Source: Candidatus Poribacteria bacterium (GTDB lineage Bacteria > Poribacteria > WGA-4E > WGA-3G). Taken from it: a stretch of 64,000 nucleotides of DNA. Each line of letters starts with the position of its first letter. Position 1 is the first letter of the stretch. The translations under genes were made by a program, and so were the position numbers. Shown piece by piece: positions 53,649 through 61,887 of the stretch. The notes under the pieces were generated by a model. It was not told the origin of the DNA. It saw only the letters and a program-made list of their open reading frames with translations, and searched no databases. The stretch covers positions 59,733 to 123,732 of the forward strand of contig JAJEEK010000027.1 of assembly GCA_022821065.1 (NCBI GenBank), given 5' to 3'.

Positions 53649-54641
53649 ATGAAAAGACGAAAATTCATAAAACTGAGCGCGATTAGTGCAGCGGGATTGG
53701 TTCTACCCGTTCAATTGGAAGTACAAGCAGAGGCAAAACTGTTACTTAAACCGAGGACCTTTGTAACACCTAACGCCGATTTTTATGTTCTACAAATCGG
53801 TGATCCGGCTGAACTTGACGCTAAAACATGGCGGATGGGGGTTAGCGGTTTAGTAGAACAGCGGGCGCAAGTGTTGCAGCTTAAAGATATCAAGGCGATG
53901 GAACCCGTTACAGTGACGCGAACTTTAAAATGTATCGGCGACCCGATCGGTACAGAACAGATGAGCAATGCGGAATGGAAAGGGGCTCGACTGCGCGACC
54001 TGCTTGAGAGGGTCGGACCGAAACCGGAAGCGAAAGTGGTTGTTTTCCGATGTGCAGACGGTTATCATACAGCGATTCCGCTGGCGGACGCCATGCGTGA
54101 GGAGACAGTCCTCGCTTATGAAATGAACGGTGTACCACTTCCGACGGAACACGGTTTCCCGGTCAGGCTGCTTAATCCGGGGCACTACGGCACAAAGAAT
54201 CCGAAATGGATAACGAGTATCCAGTTGGCGAAAGAACACGAAAGTTACTGGGAGAAACAGGGTTGGGACCCGATAGCGCACGTGAAACTCGCCACAATGA
54301 TTGGGACACCAAGTGAGGGTGAGGAAATCCCGGGTGGTAAGATCTATACAGTGAGCGGTGCGGCGTTCGATGCGGGCAACCACGGTGGTATAAAGAAAGT
54401 AGAAGTTAGTATTGACTACGGACAGACGTGGGAAGAGGCAGAAATTTGGGCGCAGGATACGCCACTCTCATGGGTACTCTGGAAATGGGAGTGGCAGGTT
54501 CCTGAGAAATCGGAGCCTGTTGAGATTTACGCACGAGCCACCGGCAACAGCGGCGTTATACAAGACGAAATCGGTATTGAAGTAGAACCAGTTGGAGCGA
54601 CAGGCTATCATATAATTGATGCGGCGATTGTGATGCCATAA
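53649..54641 (+). CDS. Sulfite-oxidase-family molybdopterin-dependent oxidoreductase, Tat-exported
   Basis: ATG 53649 (after AAGGAAAATAAAAAAT) gives a twin-arginine start (KRRKFIK) and 330 residues. The mature protein has the sulfite oxidase fold. TRTLKCIGDPIG carries the conserved Cys that ligates molybdenum (C95); VVFRCADGYHTAIPLADAM, LAYEMNGVPLPTEHGFPVRLLNPGHYGTKNPKWI and the C-terminal dimer-like domain follow (VSIDYGQTWEEAEI). It likely oxidises a small sulfur or other compound in the periplasm. No heme domain is present. It shares its leader with the slipin gene, and the MFS gene follows 22 bp later. Confidence 0.87.
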   Translation: MKRRKFIKLSAISAAGLVLPVQLEVQAEAKLLLKPRTFVTPNADFYVLQIGDPAELDAKTWRMGVSGLVEQRAQVLQLKDIKAMEPVTVTRTLKCIGDPIGTEQMSNAEWKGARLRDLLERVGPKPEAKVVVFRCADGYHTAIPLADAMREETVLAYEMNGVPLPTEHGFPVRLLNPGHYGTKNPKWITSIQLAKEHESYWEKQGWDPIAHVKLATMIGTPSEGEEIPGGKIYTVSGAAFDAGNHGGIKKVEVSIDYGQTWEEAEIWAQDTPLSWVLWKWEWQVPEKSEPVEIYARATGNSGVIQDEIGIEVEPVGATGYHIIDAAIVMP

Positions 54642-54663
54642 CATTAGGTGCGGACAACATAAT

Positions 54664-55878
54664 ATGCGCCAACTCTGGTCAGGCAAGTTTTGGATAACGA
54701 GTGCCACTAAAACGTTCCAACTGTTTACAGTTTATCTTCCTGTCTTGCTAATCGACCTCGCTTTTAGCGGTATCATAACCAACACCTCTTTTTATACGAG
54801 TTACTTAGGGCTCTCCTCGACCTTTTTAGGTGTGCTGAAGGCAGTTATGACTGCCTTCTTTGTGGTACTTGCGATTCCGTTTGGACGGTTGTCGGATCGA
54901 ATAGAGCGTCGGTATGTACTTTACATGGCGTGCCTCATACTTGGCGCTGTCAGTATTGGGTTACCGTACTGCCGAAATAGCACACACCTGATGCTTATCT
55001 TTCCCGGCATCGGTATCAGTATGGCACTCTTCTGGCCCGCTTATGAGGCGTGGCTTGCTGAGCGCGAGGGTGAAGGGAAGTTAATCCAACGGGTGATGCT
55101 CTTTAACATATTCTGGAGCATTGGCGTTACCTTAGGTCCTGCCCTCTCAAGTTATCTCTATGGTGATACGAACCCGTTTAGATCTTTCTATCTTGCGGCA
55201 ATTTTTAGTTTACTCACCTTGGTAACAATTGTAGCGAACAGTCTGCAAGCACCTGCTATCACGGAAACCTCTCCAATGGAACCCTCCGAAGTGCTTTATC
55301 CACCTTTATCTGTTCGGACGACCTATCTCAACTTGGCGCGTTGTGCGAATTTTGCGTCGTGGTTTGTGCTCGGTGTATTACGTCGCCTCGCACCGAAGCT
55401 CACGAAAGAAATGGGAATGGCTACGTCAACATTCGGTAACTTGATGCTGACCCTCGGCGGTATCCAGACGTTAGCGTTTTTTGTTCTTGGGACCGGCTAC
55501 TCAACGCGATGGCATTACCGTTTCGCACCGATGCTCATCGTTCAGCTCTTAACGATTCTCAGTTTCGTCGGAATATGGAGCCTCCAAAACACACCGCTGT
55601 GGACTTTTCTGTTTGGATTGATCGGTGTGTCTGCTGCTTTCACCTACTTCAGTAGCCTCTATTATGGATTAGATCGGCACGCCGACAAGGGGAATAAGAG
55701 CGGTTGGCACGAAGGGATATTGGGATTAGGAATTCTGCTGGGTCCGTTGTTAGGGGGTGTCTTAGCGGATTCGCGGTTCGGTACGAAGAGTCCGTACCTG
55801 CTCTGTGCGGTGGCAATTGCTATCGCGATTGTGATAGAAATTTTCGTTTATTTTACCGCGACACGGCAAGTGGATTAG
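54664..55878 (+). CDS. Major facilitator superfamily transporter
   Basis: The 404-residue protein has about 12 membrane helices. GRLSDRIERR is the MFS loop motif between helices 2 and 3; YEAWLAEREGEGKLIQRVMLFNIFWSIGVTLGPALSSYLYG lies in the fourth and fifth helices. The substrate cannot be inferred. It follows the molybdoenzyme gene by 22 bp and its stop overlaps, in the convergent direction, the stop of the next gene by 4 bases. Confidence 0.82.
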   Translation: MRQLWSGKFWITSATKTFQLFTVYLPVLLIDLAFSGIITNTSFYTSYLGLSSTFLGVLKAVMTAFFVVLAIPFGRLSDRIERRYVLYMACLILGAVSIGLPYCRNSTHLMLIFPGIGISMALFWPAYEAWLAEREGEGKLIQRVMLFNIFWSIGVTLGPALSSYLYGDTNPFRSFYLAAIFSLLTLVTIVANSLQAPAITETSPMEPSEVLYPPLSVRTTYLNLARCANFASWFVLGVLRRLAPKLTKEMGMATSTFGNLMLTLGGIQTLAFFVLGTGYSTRWHYRFAPMLIVQLLTILSFVGIWSLQNTPLWTFLFGLIGVSAAFTYFSSLYYGLDRHADKGNKSGWHEGILGLGILLGPLLGGVLADSRFGTKSPYLLCAVAIAIAIVIEIFVYFTATRQVD

Positions 55879-56288
55879 GGCCCGAAGAAGATCGCTTTCA
55901 CAATATAAAGGAGTATGGCACCGCCAATGCCGATCGATATTTTCTTTATCCACTCAACTTCGGTAGTTGTTTTTTTCATGGTTGCCGTGAGTGTTGATAT
56001 GTACTCGTAAGTTTTGTCGAAACGCTCATCAATCTTTTCAAGGTGATTTTCAATTTTGTCAAAGCGTTCATTAATTACGCCAAACTGTTTATCATGATAA
56101 TCCACGCGGAAGTTAAGCTTATCGTGGTGCTGCTCGAGGCTATCCAAACGGTTCTCAAGATTAGCGAACCGTTTATCAAAACGCTCTTCAACCCCATCAA
56201 ATCGTTTATTAATTTCATCAAATTTCTGGTTAACAAGGTCAAAACCTTGTTTCATAGTTTCAAGTATAATCTTTTGGTCTTCAGTCAT
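55875..56288 (-). CDS. Coiled-coil protein with a C-terminal membrane anchor
   Basis: The 137 residues are mostly a heptad coiled coil with a repeated FDxxxxRFDxxxxRFD pattern (FDEINKRFDGVEERFDKRF, DKIENHLEKIDERFDK). One membrane segment (ISIGIGGAILLYIVKAIFF) closes the protein. Its plan recalls the haemolysin XhlA and t-SNARE-like small bacterial proteins. A role in holding a complex at the inner membrane is possible. It overlaps the MFS gene's 3' end by 4 bases, tail to tail. Confidence 0.68.
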   Translation of the reverse strand: MTEDQKIILETMKQGFDLVNQKFDEINKRFDGVEERFDKRFANLENRLDSLEQHHDKLNFRVDYHDKQFGVINERFDKIENHLEKIDERFDKTYEYISTLTATMKKTTTEVEWIKKISIGIGGAILLYIVKAIFFGP

Positions 56289-56371
56289 TTTATGTTCCTT
56301 TCGAGAAAATTTTTACTGATTAACAATAGCATACCAAAACCTTTGCTAAAAGTCAAGCAACGTTTTAAAGT

Positions 56372-57502
56372 TTAAGTGTATTCGGTTCTCAAGAGATTCG
56401 TCATGATGTAGTCTTCATCAGGTGTAACGCCGAGTCCGGGGCCATCTGGTACTGTTACGACATGGTCATGTATTTCGATGCCTTGTACTGCCATCGTTTC
56501 TAAAAAAGCGGGTGCGTTGAGTTCAGCAGGAAGCACAAGATCCAAAGTTGAGAAGAGATGCACACTGGCAATGAATCCGATACCGGCTTCCGTCAAACCG
56601 CTACCGAGGAGTTCTAACGCATTGGCTTCTGCAACATGGACGCTCTTAAGACATTCGGCTAAGCCGCCGGATTTACAGACTTTCAAGACAACAGCATCAG
56701 CACACTCCAAGCGTGCGATTTTCGCCAGATCGTAGTAAGTGAAACAGCCTTCATCAATAGCGATCGGAACCGGTGCATCACTTCGAACTCGTTTCATGCC
56801 GAACCAATCTTGGCTCGCGACCGGTTGCTCCATACAATAGACCTCTCGGATATCTGTGACCCGTTGTAGTAGTTCAAGCGCGTTAGAGGGTGTATAGGAC
56901 TGATTGGCGTCAATCCAGAGTTTGGCATCTGGTGCGGCTTCGTTCACGGCGCGGAGCCGTTCTTCATCTGCGCCAGGTGTACCGGCAACTTTAACCTTGA
57001 AACAAGAACACGGCGCTAAGGCTTTCGCTTTGAGTGCCATAATCTCTGGTGTGTCAATGCTCAAAGCATAACTAAGCGGGAGCGTGTCGTGTCGTTTGCC
57101 ACCGAAGAGCGTATGTAGCGGGAGATCAAGAATACGTCCACGCAGATCGTGCAATGCTATGTCCACTGCTGCTTTAGCGAAAGGGTGGCCGTTACTGACT
57201 GCGGGTTTCAATGCGTTATAGATGGCATCGTGGATTACGTTGAGATTGAGCGGATCTTTTCCGAGGAGCAGGGGCGCGATGTGGTGTCGAATTGTGGTTG
57301 TAATGGATTCGGTCGTCTCGTAACTCCACGAAGGGAGTGCGCGTTGTTCGCCCCAACCGATGTACCCGTCGTCTGTTGTGATTTTAACAAAGACGTGATC
57401 GCCTGCGGAGCCGGTATCCCCAACAAAACCCGTGCCGATATTGAAGACATCCTTCATCCCGACAGCAGTCGGATAAACGTCTACGTGTGCTATTTTACGC
57501 AT
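56372..57502 (-). CDS. Enolase-superfamily enzyme of the muconate-lactonising (MLE) subgroup
   Basis: The 376-residue protein has the MLE pattern: CFKVKVAG (KxK catalytic base, near residue 164), WIDANQSY, CMEQPV, IAIDEG (three metal ligands D, E, D) and VVLKVCKSGGLAE with the opposite Lys. Such enzymes include dipeptide epimerases, muconate cycloisomerases and N-succinylamino-acid racemases. The substrate is unclear. It is transcribed alone. Confidence 0.85.
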   Translation of the reverse strand: MRKIAHVDVYPTAVGMKDVFNIGTGFVGDTGSAGDHVFVKITTDDGYIGWGEQRALPSWSYETTESITTTIRHHIAPLLLGKDPLNLNVIHDAIYNALKPAVSNGHPFAKAAVDIALHDLRGRILDLPLHTLFGGKRHDTLPLSYALSIDTPEIMALKAKALAPCSCFKVKVAGTPGADEERLRAVNEAAPDAKLWIDANQSYTPSNALELLQRVTDIREVYCMEQPVASQDWFGMKRVRSDAPVPIAIDEGCFTYYDLAKIARLECADAVVLKVCKSGGLAECLKSVHVAEANALELLGSGLTEAGIGFIASVHLFSTLDLVLPAELNAPAFLETMAVQGIEIHDHVVTVPDGPGLGVTPDEDYIMTNLLRTEYT

Positions 57503-57729
57503 GTCCTTTTAATTTCCCTTGCGGTTACTGGCGGTTTTAGAGTGTTTAATGTGTTATTGTATGGCGCTTAAGAAACACTTTCTTCACATTGGATTTTAGC
57601 GTTTTCAAAAACCCTCCATTCCATTACGGGCTTACGGTTTTGTTTTTCGCCAATATAGTCTATTATTTCCAAGCCCGAAGTTTCTACAAATTTTAGCACA
57701 GTTGCCGTGCATTCGTCAAAACAATTCCG
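57503..57729. other. Intergenic, no gene seen
   Basis: AT-rich DNA between divergent genes; a promoter for the plus-strand operon begins at 57730, and no minus-strand promoter for the MLE gene is clear. Confidence 0.6.
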
Positions 57730-57758
57730 TTGACATCTTCGGTGTTATCGTTTATAGT
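57730..57758 (+). promoter_or_regulatory. Promoter for the zinc-finger / KDG kinase operon
   Basis: TTGACA (57730-57735) and TATAGT (57753-57758) are 17 bp apart. The predicted start near 57765 fits the ATG at 57804 and argues against the ORF-track start at 57702, which would lie upstream. Confidence 0.6.
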
Positions 57759-57803
57759 AACGGATATTCGAGTTCCTATACATCGTTGGGAAGGAAACCT
57801 GCA

Positions 57804-58070
57804 ATGTTATTTGCGATTTTTGTAATTCTTATGCCTGCTACCATTTGGTTGATCCTGCATCTCATGTCTCGGCGGGAGAATGATAGTGAATCAGATGGTC
57901 CCACAGAGCCGATAGAGGTCTGCGCGATCTGCCAAGAGGAGTTTCCGATGACCCAACTGCTCGAAAAAGAGGTCGGCGAATACGGTAGAATTTACTGTTT
58001 CTGCGGACAATGTATTGAAAACCTTTATCAGGAATATCAGAATACAACAGACACCAAAATTGGAGAGTGA
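57804..58070 (+). CDS. Small membrane protein with a zinc-knuckle tail
   Basis: ATG 57804 after AAGGAAA gives 88 residues: one membrane helix (LFAIFVILMPATIWLILHLM) and a soluble tail with CAICQEEF and CFCGQC, which form a four- or five-Cys zinc site resembling a small RING-like or rubredoxin-like knuckle. It could be a membrane-bound metal sensor or assembly factor. It ends 3 bp before the KDG kinase gene, so the genes are co-transcribed, though a link in function is not evident. Confidence 0.65.
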   Translation: MLFAIFVILMPATIWLILHLMSRRENDSESDGPTEPIEVCAICQEEFPMTQLLEKEVGEYGRIYCFCGQCIENLYQEYQNTTDTKIGE

Positions 58071-58073
58071 AAT

Positions 58074-59117
58074 ATGTATGATTTGGTTACGTTTGGGGAA
58101 GCGATGATTCGTCTCACTTCGCCAGAGTTTATGCGTCTTGAGAACGCGACCACCTTATCAATTACGGCGGGTGGCGCGGAGATGAACGTCGCTGTCAATG
58201 CCGCGCAACTCGGACTGCAGACGGCATGGGTCTCACGGCTTGTAGATAACTGGTCTGGTCGTTACATCCGGAACAAAGGACGTGAACTCGGCGTGGATAT
58301 GTCGAACATCGTCTGGGTGGATTTCGATGGTGTCGGCTTAGAACGGAATGGGTTCTATCATCTCGAAATGGGTGCCGGACCTCGTGCGAGTAGCGTTACG
58401 TATGACCGTGGGCATTCTGCGATCTCCAAAGTCCAACCCGGTGAAATTGATTGGGCATCTGTCTTTAGCAACGCGCGGTGGTTCCACCTGAGTGGCATTA
58501 CCCCGGCTTTATCGGAATCTGCAGCGGCAGTCTCGGCAGAGGCACTTCAAGCGGCGCGTGCAGCGGGTGTCAAAACCAGCTATGATCTAAACTTCCGATC
58601 AAAATTATGGAGTGCTGAGGAAGCGCAAGCAGCGAACCGACCGATGATGGAACATGTCTCTGTTCTCATCGGTAACGAAGAAGATTTCGAGAAATCGCTC
58701 GGCTTCGCAGCAGAAGGGACGACCGAATCCTACAGCAAACTTGAACCCGAAAGTTACAAGGCAGTCGCGCAGCGTGTCAAAGACGCTTTTCCGAACATTG
58801 AGATGATCGGTACGACGCTAAGAGATGCGAAAACCGGTTGGCTCAACGACTGGCGGACGCTCCTCTTCGACGGTGAAGAATTCTATCTCTCCCGTATCTA
58901 TGAGAACTTGGAGTTAGTTGACCGTGTGGGGGGTGGTGATAGTTTCTCGTCTGGGTTAATCTATTGTCTGCTGAACGGTAAATCGCCTCAAGAGGCAGTC
59001 GATTTCGCGGGTGGATATTCCGCCTTAGCGCACACATTCCCCGGCGACTTCAACTGGGCAACAGCAGAAGAGGCAGAGAAGGCGATGCAAGCCGGTGGCG
59101 TGCGTATTAGCCGATAA
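58074..59117 (+). CDS. 2-keto-3-deoxygluconate kinase (PfkB family)
   Basis: The 347-residue kinase has the PfkB opening VTFGEAMIRLTSPEF, a sugar-binding TAGGAEMNVAVNAAQLG, DLNFRSKLW and the ATP-site motif DRVGGGDSFSSGL, where GGGD replaces the common GAGD. KDG kinases of several bacteria have the same GGGDSF. It phosphorylates KDG to KDPG, downstream of the mannonate dehydratase encoded at 38529. The ATG follows the previous stop by 3 bp, and the dehydrogenase begins 9 bp after its end. Confidence 0.85.
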   Translation: MYDLVTFGEAMIRLTSPEFMRLENATTLSITAGGAEMNVAVNAAQLGLQTAWVSRLVDNWSGRYIRNKGRELGVDMSNIVWVDFDGVGLERNGFYHLEMGAGPRASSVTYDRGHSAISKVQPGEIDWASVFSNARWFHLSGITPALSESAAAVSAEALQAARAAGVKTSYDLNFRSKLWSAEEAQAANRPMMEHVSVLIGNEEDFEKSLGFAAEGTTESYSKLEPESYKAVAQRVKDAFPNIEMIGTTLRDAKTGWLNDWRTLLFDGEEFYLSRIYENLELVDRVGGGDSFSSGLIYCLLNGKSPQEAVDFAGGYSALAHTFPGDFNWATAEEAEKAMQAGGVRISR

Positions 59118-59126
59118 AAGAAAAAT

Positions 59127-60134
59127 ATGAACAAAATTCTTCTCTCTCAAATTTTTGAAAATGCTGAATTTGATTCTGCGGAACGCCGGGCAGCGTTGGC
59201 AGATTTGCAGCAATTCGGTGAATTAAGTATCCATCCTCGAGAACTGACTGAGGAACACGCGGATGGTGTTATCGGTGTGATCGCAAGCTCGGTGCCGTTT
59301 CATGAAAGTTTCTACCAAGCTGCGGAATCGCTCCGAATCATTGCGCGGTGGGGTGTCGGATACGAAACCGTTAACGTCGATTTGGCGACCGAATACGGTG
59401 TCATTGTTACGATTGCCCCCGAACACATGGTGACTGTTGCGGAATACGCGATTGCACAGTGGCTTGCAACCCTGAAACGGGTCTACACGCTAAACAGAGC
59501 CTCTCATAATGGCGATTTTGGGCTTATCAAGACGTATGAGGCGATGGGTTCTACGCTCGGTTTGTATGGCTTTGGTCGGATTGGACAGGAAGTTGCACGT
59601 CGTGCGCGTCCGCTTCTCGGCGAGCAAGGGAGACTCCTTGTTTATGATGTTCGTCCGGACATTGGAGAACTCGCAGCGGAATTTGGTGCGGAGGCTGTTG
59701 ATTCGCCGTTGACGCTCTTCAAAGAGAGCGATACCGTGTCTCTCCATTTATCTGGTGCCGATACTGTTGTTGGTTATGACGAATTCTGCGCGATGAAACC
59801 GCACGCCTCGCTTATCAATCCCTCGCGTGGAAACCTTGTTGACGATGCGGCAGCGAACCGCGCTGTTAGCGAAAATCGACTCTGGTATTACGTCGTGGAC
59901 GATCCAGTTAACGGATCGCGGGCGATTCACAAGGATCATCCGCGCATCATCTGTACCAATCACAACGCTGGCATGACTATTGAATCTGCTATTCGACTGG
60001 ATCTTTGCACGATTGGACAGGTTACGGACGCGATTCAGGGGCGCGTACCGGCACATATTCTCAACCCAGAAGTGCTGGATCATCCGAGGGTTAAGGAATT
60101 TTGCAAGGATACTTCACAACCCCTTAAACTGTGA
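59127..60134 (+). CDS. D-2-hydroxyacid dehydrogenase family protein
   Basis: The 335-residue protein has the NAD-binding LGLYGFGRIGQEVARRA (GxGxxG) at about residues 147-163, SLHLSGADTV, the HASLINPSRGNLVDDAA segment with catalytic Arg neighbourhood, and the catalytic His in TNHNAGMT (ordinarily THxGG). It probably reduces a 2-keto acid or oxidises a hydroxy acid, for example a glyoxylate/hydroxypyruvate-type or sugar-acid substrate. It is the last gene of the KDG kinase operon. Confidence 0.82.
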   Translation: MNKILLSQIFENAEFDSAERRAALADLQQFGELSIHPRELTEEHADGVIGVIASSVPFHESFYQAAESLRIIARWGVGYETVNVDLATEYGVIVTIAPEHMVTVAEYAIAQWLATLKRVYTLNRASHNGDFGLIKTYEAMGSTLGLYGFGRIGQEVARRARPLLGEQGRLLVYDVRPDIGELAAEFGAEAVDSPLTLFKESDTVSLHLSGADTVVGYDEFCAMKPHASLINPSRGNLVDDAAANRAVSENRLWYYVVDDPVNGSRAIHKDHPRIICTNHNAGMTIESAIRLDLCTIGQVTDAIQGRVPAHILNPEVLDHPRVKEFCKDTSQPLKL

Positions 60135-60157
60135 CTTTAATTTTTTCCTAAGTCCGT

Positions 60158-60381
60158 AGGTTGGGTTGAACGGAATCTTACTGAAACCTCATAGAAAAGA
60201 GGAATTTCAAGTTCACCAAGTACCTGAAATCACCAGAACACGAGTGAAACCCAACGATTTTCTCTGGTTTGGATTGTTGGGTTTCGCTATTTTTATTTAT
60301 TTGGCTGGTTCATAGAAAATAGGTATTCTCTGGAAGTAAATTGTATGGTGCTTGGTCATTTACCGCTCAACCCAACCTACA
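60158..60381. repeat. MITE-like element with GTAGGTTGGGTTGA inverted ends
   Basis: CCGTAGGTTGGGTTGAACGG (left) and CCGCTCAACCCAACCTAC (right) are inverted repeats. Inner CGAGTGAAACCCAACG and GGATTGTTGGGTTTCG pair as well. No ORF is inside. A degraded copy is at 36660-36830. Confidence 0.8.
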
Positions 60382-60394
60382 TATCTCTGTAAGT

Positions 60395-61516
60395 TTAATT
60401 TTTTTTAAGAAGAAAAAGGAATTCTCGGTTCGGTTTTTCGGCGGCATTGATCCACTCATCTGTCCATCTCATACCTGCCATGACGTTTTTTTTGTAATTG
60501 AGTTCAACGGTAGCGATGAGTTCACCGTTGTTTCGCATGACATCGTTCAGTTGTTCTGCAGTTGCGCGACCGCCAGAACTATAGGACAACAGAATCCAAC
60601 GCGCTTGCGTCTCTCGGATTAACTTCGCGATGGCTTCAACGGCGATGAAATGACCTGTGTCGTTTGTTCGGAATTCCTCAAATACAGACGCGGCGAGCGG
60701 ATCAGATGTATCCTCTCGCCGTTTTGCTTTGCCGAAAAGGTCGGGTTTGTCAAAGAGGACGACGCTTTTCCAGAGGTGGTAGTAAGCGGCATATCTAACA
60801 CGAGACGGGGGCATCTTCTCGTTATTTGAGCCGTACGGTGGATCGAAATATGCGAGGTCTACGGAGATACGCGGCACGAGTTCAAAGATGTCGCTTTGAA
60901 AGACTTGATGCGCGTCGTCTGACGTAAACACTTCGGGGACTTCAAGCACTAATTCTTTATACGCGCGCGGTGCCCATTCCTTGAGATACGCCGAAAAGTG
61001 GCCGAGGCTGTTGTCAACACGGTCAAGCGCGAGGATGAGGCTTGTGAGCGCGACGGCTTTATCGACAGGATCAAGATTGAGGGTTTCGATCTCTTGTCGG
61101 ATGGCATCTAATTTACGGGTGTTGTGAAGTTGCCACGGTTTTTTGAGTCCGTCCGTTTGGACTGCGTTGCCGCCGTTGGCGTGTCCACCGTAGTGTTCCG
61201 TGAACCAGCCATCAATAGGTGGTACAGCGTTGAGGTGATCAATGAGCGGTTGATATGTTTCTCTTGGTTTTTTGTTAAGAAGGTAGCAAGTGCCGAAGAC
61301 TTTTGACCACGGCGCGATGTCGTTGCTGATGACGGTGTAGCCGAGTTTGGCGAGTGCTTGTGAGACGCGGGTGGTGCCTGCAAAGCCGTCGAGGATTGTT
61401 TTGGCGTTGGTTTTCTTGACGAGCTCCAAGACTTGTGGGATGAGTTTTAGTTTGGAACCGATGTATTTGATGCCTTGGGTATGAGGGAGACAAAGGGACC
61501 AGGGCGTTTGATGCAT
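60395..61516 (-). CDS. D12-class DNA adenine-N6 methyltransferase
   Basis: The 373-residue protein starts with KYIGSKLKLIPQVLEL and DGFAGTTRVSQALAKLGYTVISND, the motif I region of the D12/Dam/EcoRV class. It has the catalytic DPPYG in LAYFDPPYGSNNEK near residue 220, followed by RFFHNFS-type elements. It would methylate adenine in a short DNA site. No restriction endonuclease is next to it, so it may be a solitary methyltransferase. It lies downstream of a MITE-like repeat. Confidence 0.88.
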   Translation of the reverse strand: MHQTPWSLCLPHTQGIKYIGSKLKLIPQVLELVKKTNAKTILDGFAGTTRVSQALAKLGYTVISNDIAPWSKVFGTCYLLNKKPRETYQPLIDHLNAVPPIDGWFTEHYGGHANGGNAVQTDGLKKPWQLHNTRKLDAIRQEIETLNLDPVDKAVALTSLILALDRVDNSLGHFSAYLKEWAPRAYKELVLEVPEVFTSDDAHQVFQSDIFELVPRISVDLAYFDPPYGSNNEKMPPSRVRYAAYYHLWKSVVLFDKPDLFGKAKRREDTSDPLAASVFEEFRTNDTGHFIAVEAIAKLIRETQARWILLSYSSGGRATAEQLNDVMRNNGELIATVELNYKKNVMAGMRWTDEWINAAEKPNREFLFLLKKN

Positions 61517-61887
61517 GGACTTATGTAATATCCTCTGCCACAGATTCCACTTAGTTAAGTGAGAGTATTTGATTATTCACGGCAGCTTCGTATGGGAAAC
61601 TGTTTGTTTGTGGGAAATGCTAAATTGTAGCATAGGCTGTTAGCCTGTGCTGCTACATGTCGAAAACTGTTTGTTTGCCGGAAATACTATATGAGGAAGC
61701 CACCCGGATCCACAATCCGCAAGCAAAGACACAATCGAATAGATTATGGGACAAAAGATATGCCATCGCGCAACTTTTCTCGATCAACGCTTTGATGCAA
61801 CCCAAACTTGTCGTTATGATGATTTATGAAACACCTTCACTTAGATGGAAATGATCGTGATTACGAACTACGCCACCTGCTTATGCC
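61517..61887. repeat. Intergenic stretch with a hairpin between two direct repeats
   Basis: GGAAACTGTTTGTTTGTGGGAAATGCTA (61595-61622) and GAAAACTGTTTGTTTGCCGGAAATACTA (61662-61689) are direct repeats. Between them a hairpin is formed by TGTAGCATAGGCT-GTT-AGCCTGTGCTGCTACA (61626-61657). A 65-residue ORF at 61657 overlaps these repeats and is not supported. Confidence 0.7.

Noticed and set aside
61657-61854. 65-residue ORF in the gap before the TPR lipoprotein
   Set aside because: It overlaps direct repeats and a hairpin, and has no protein-like features.
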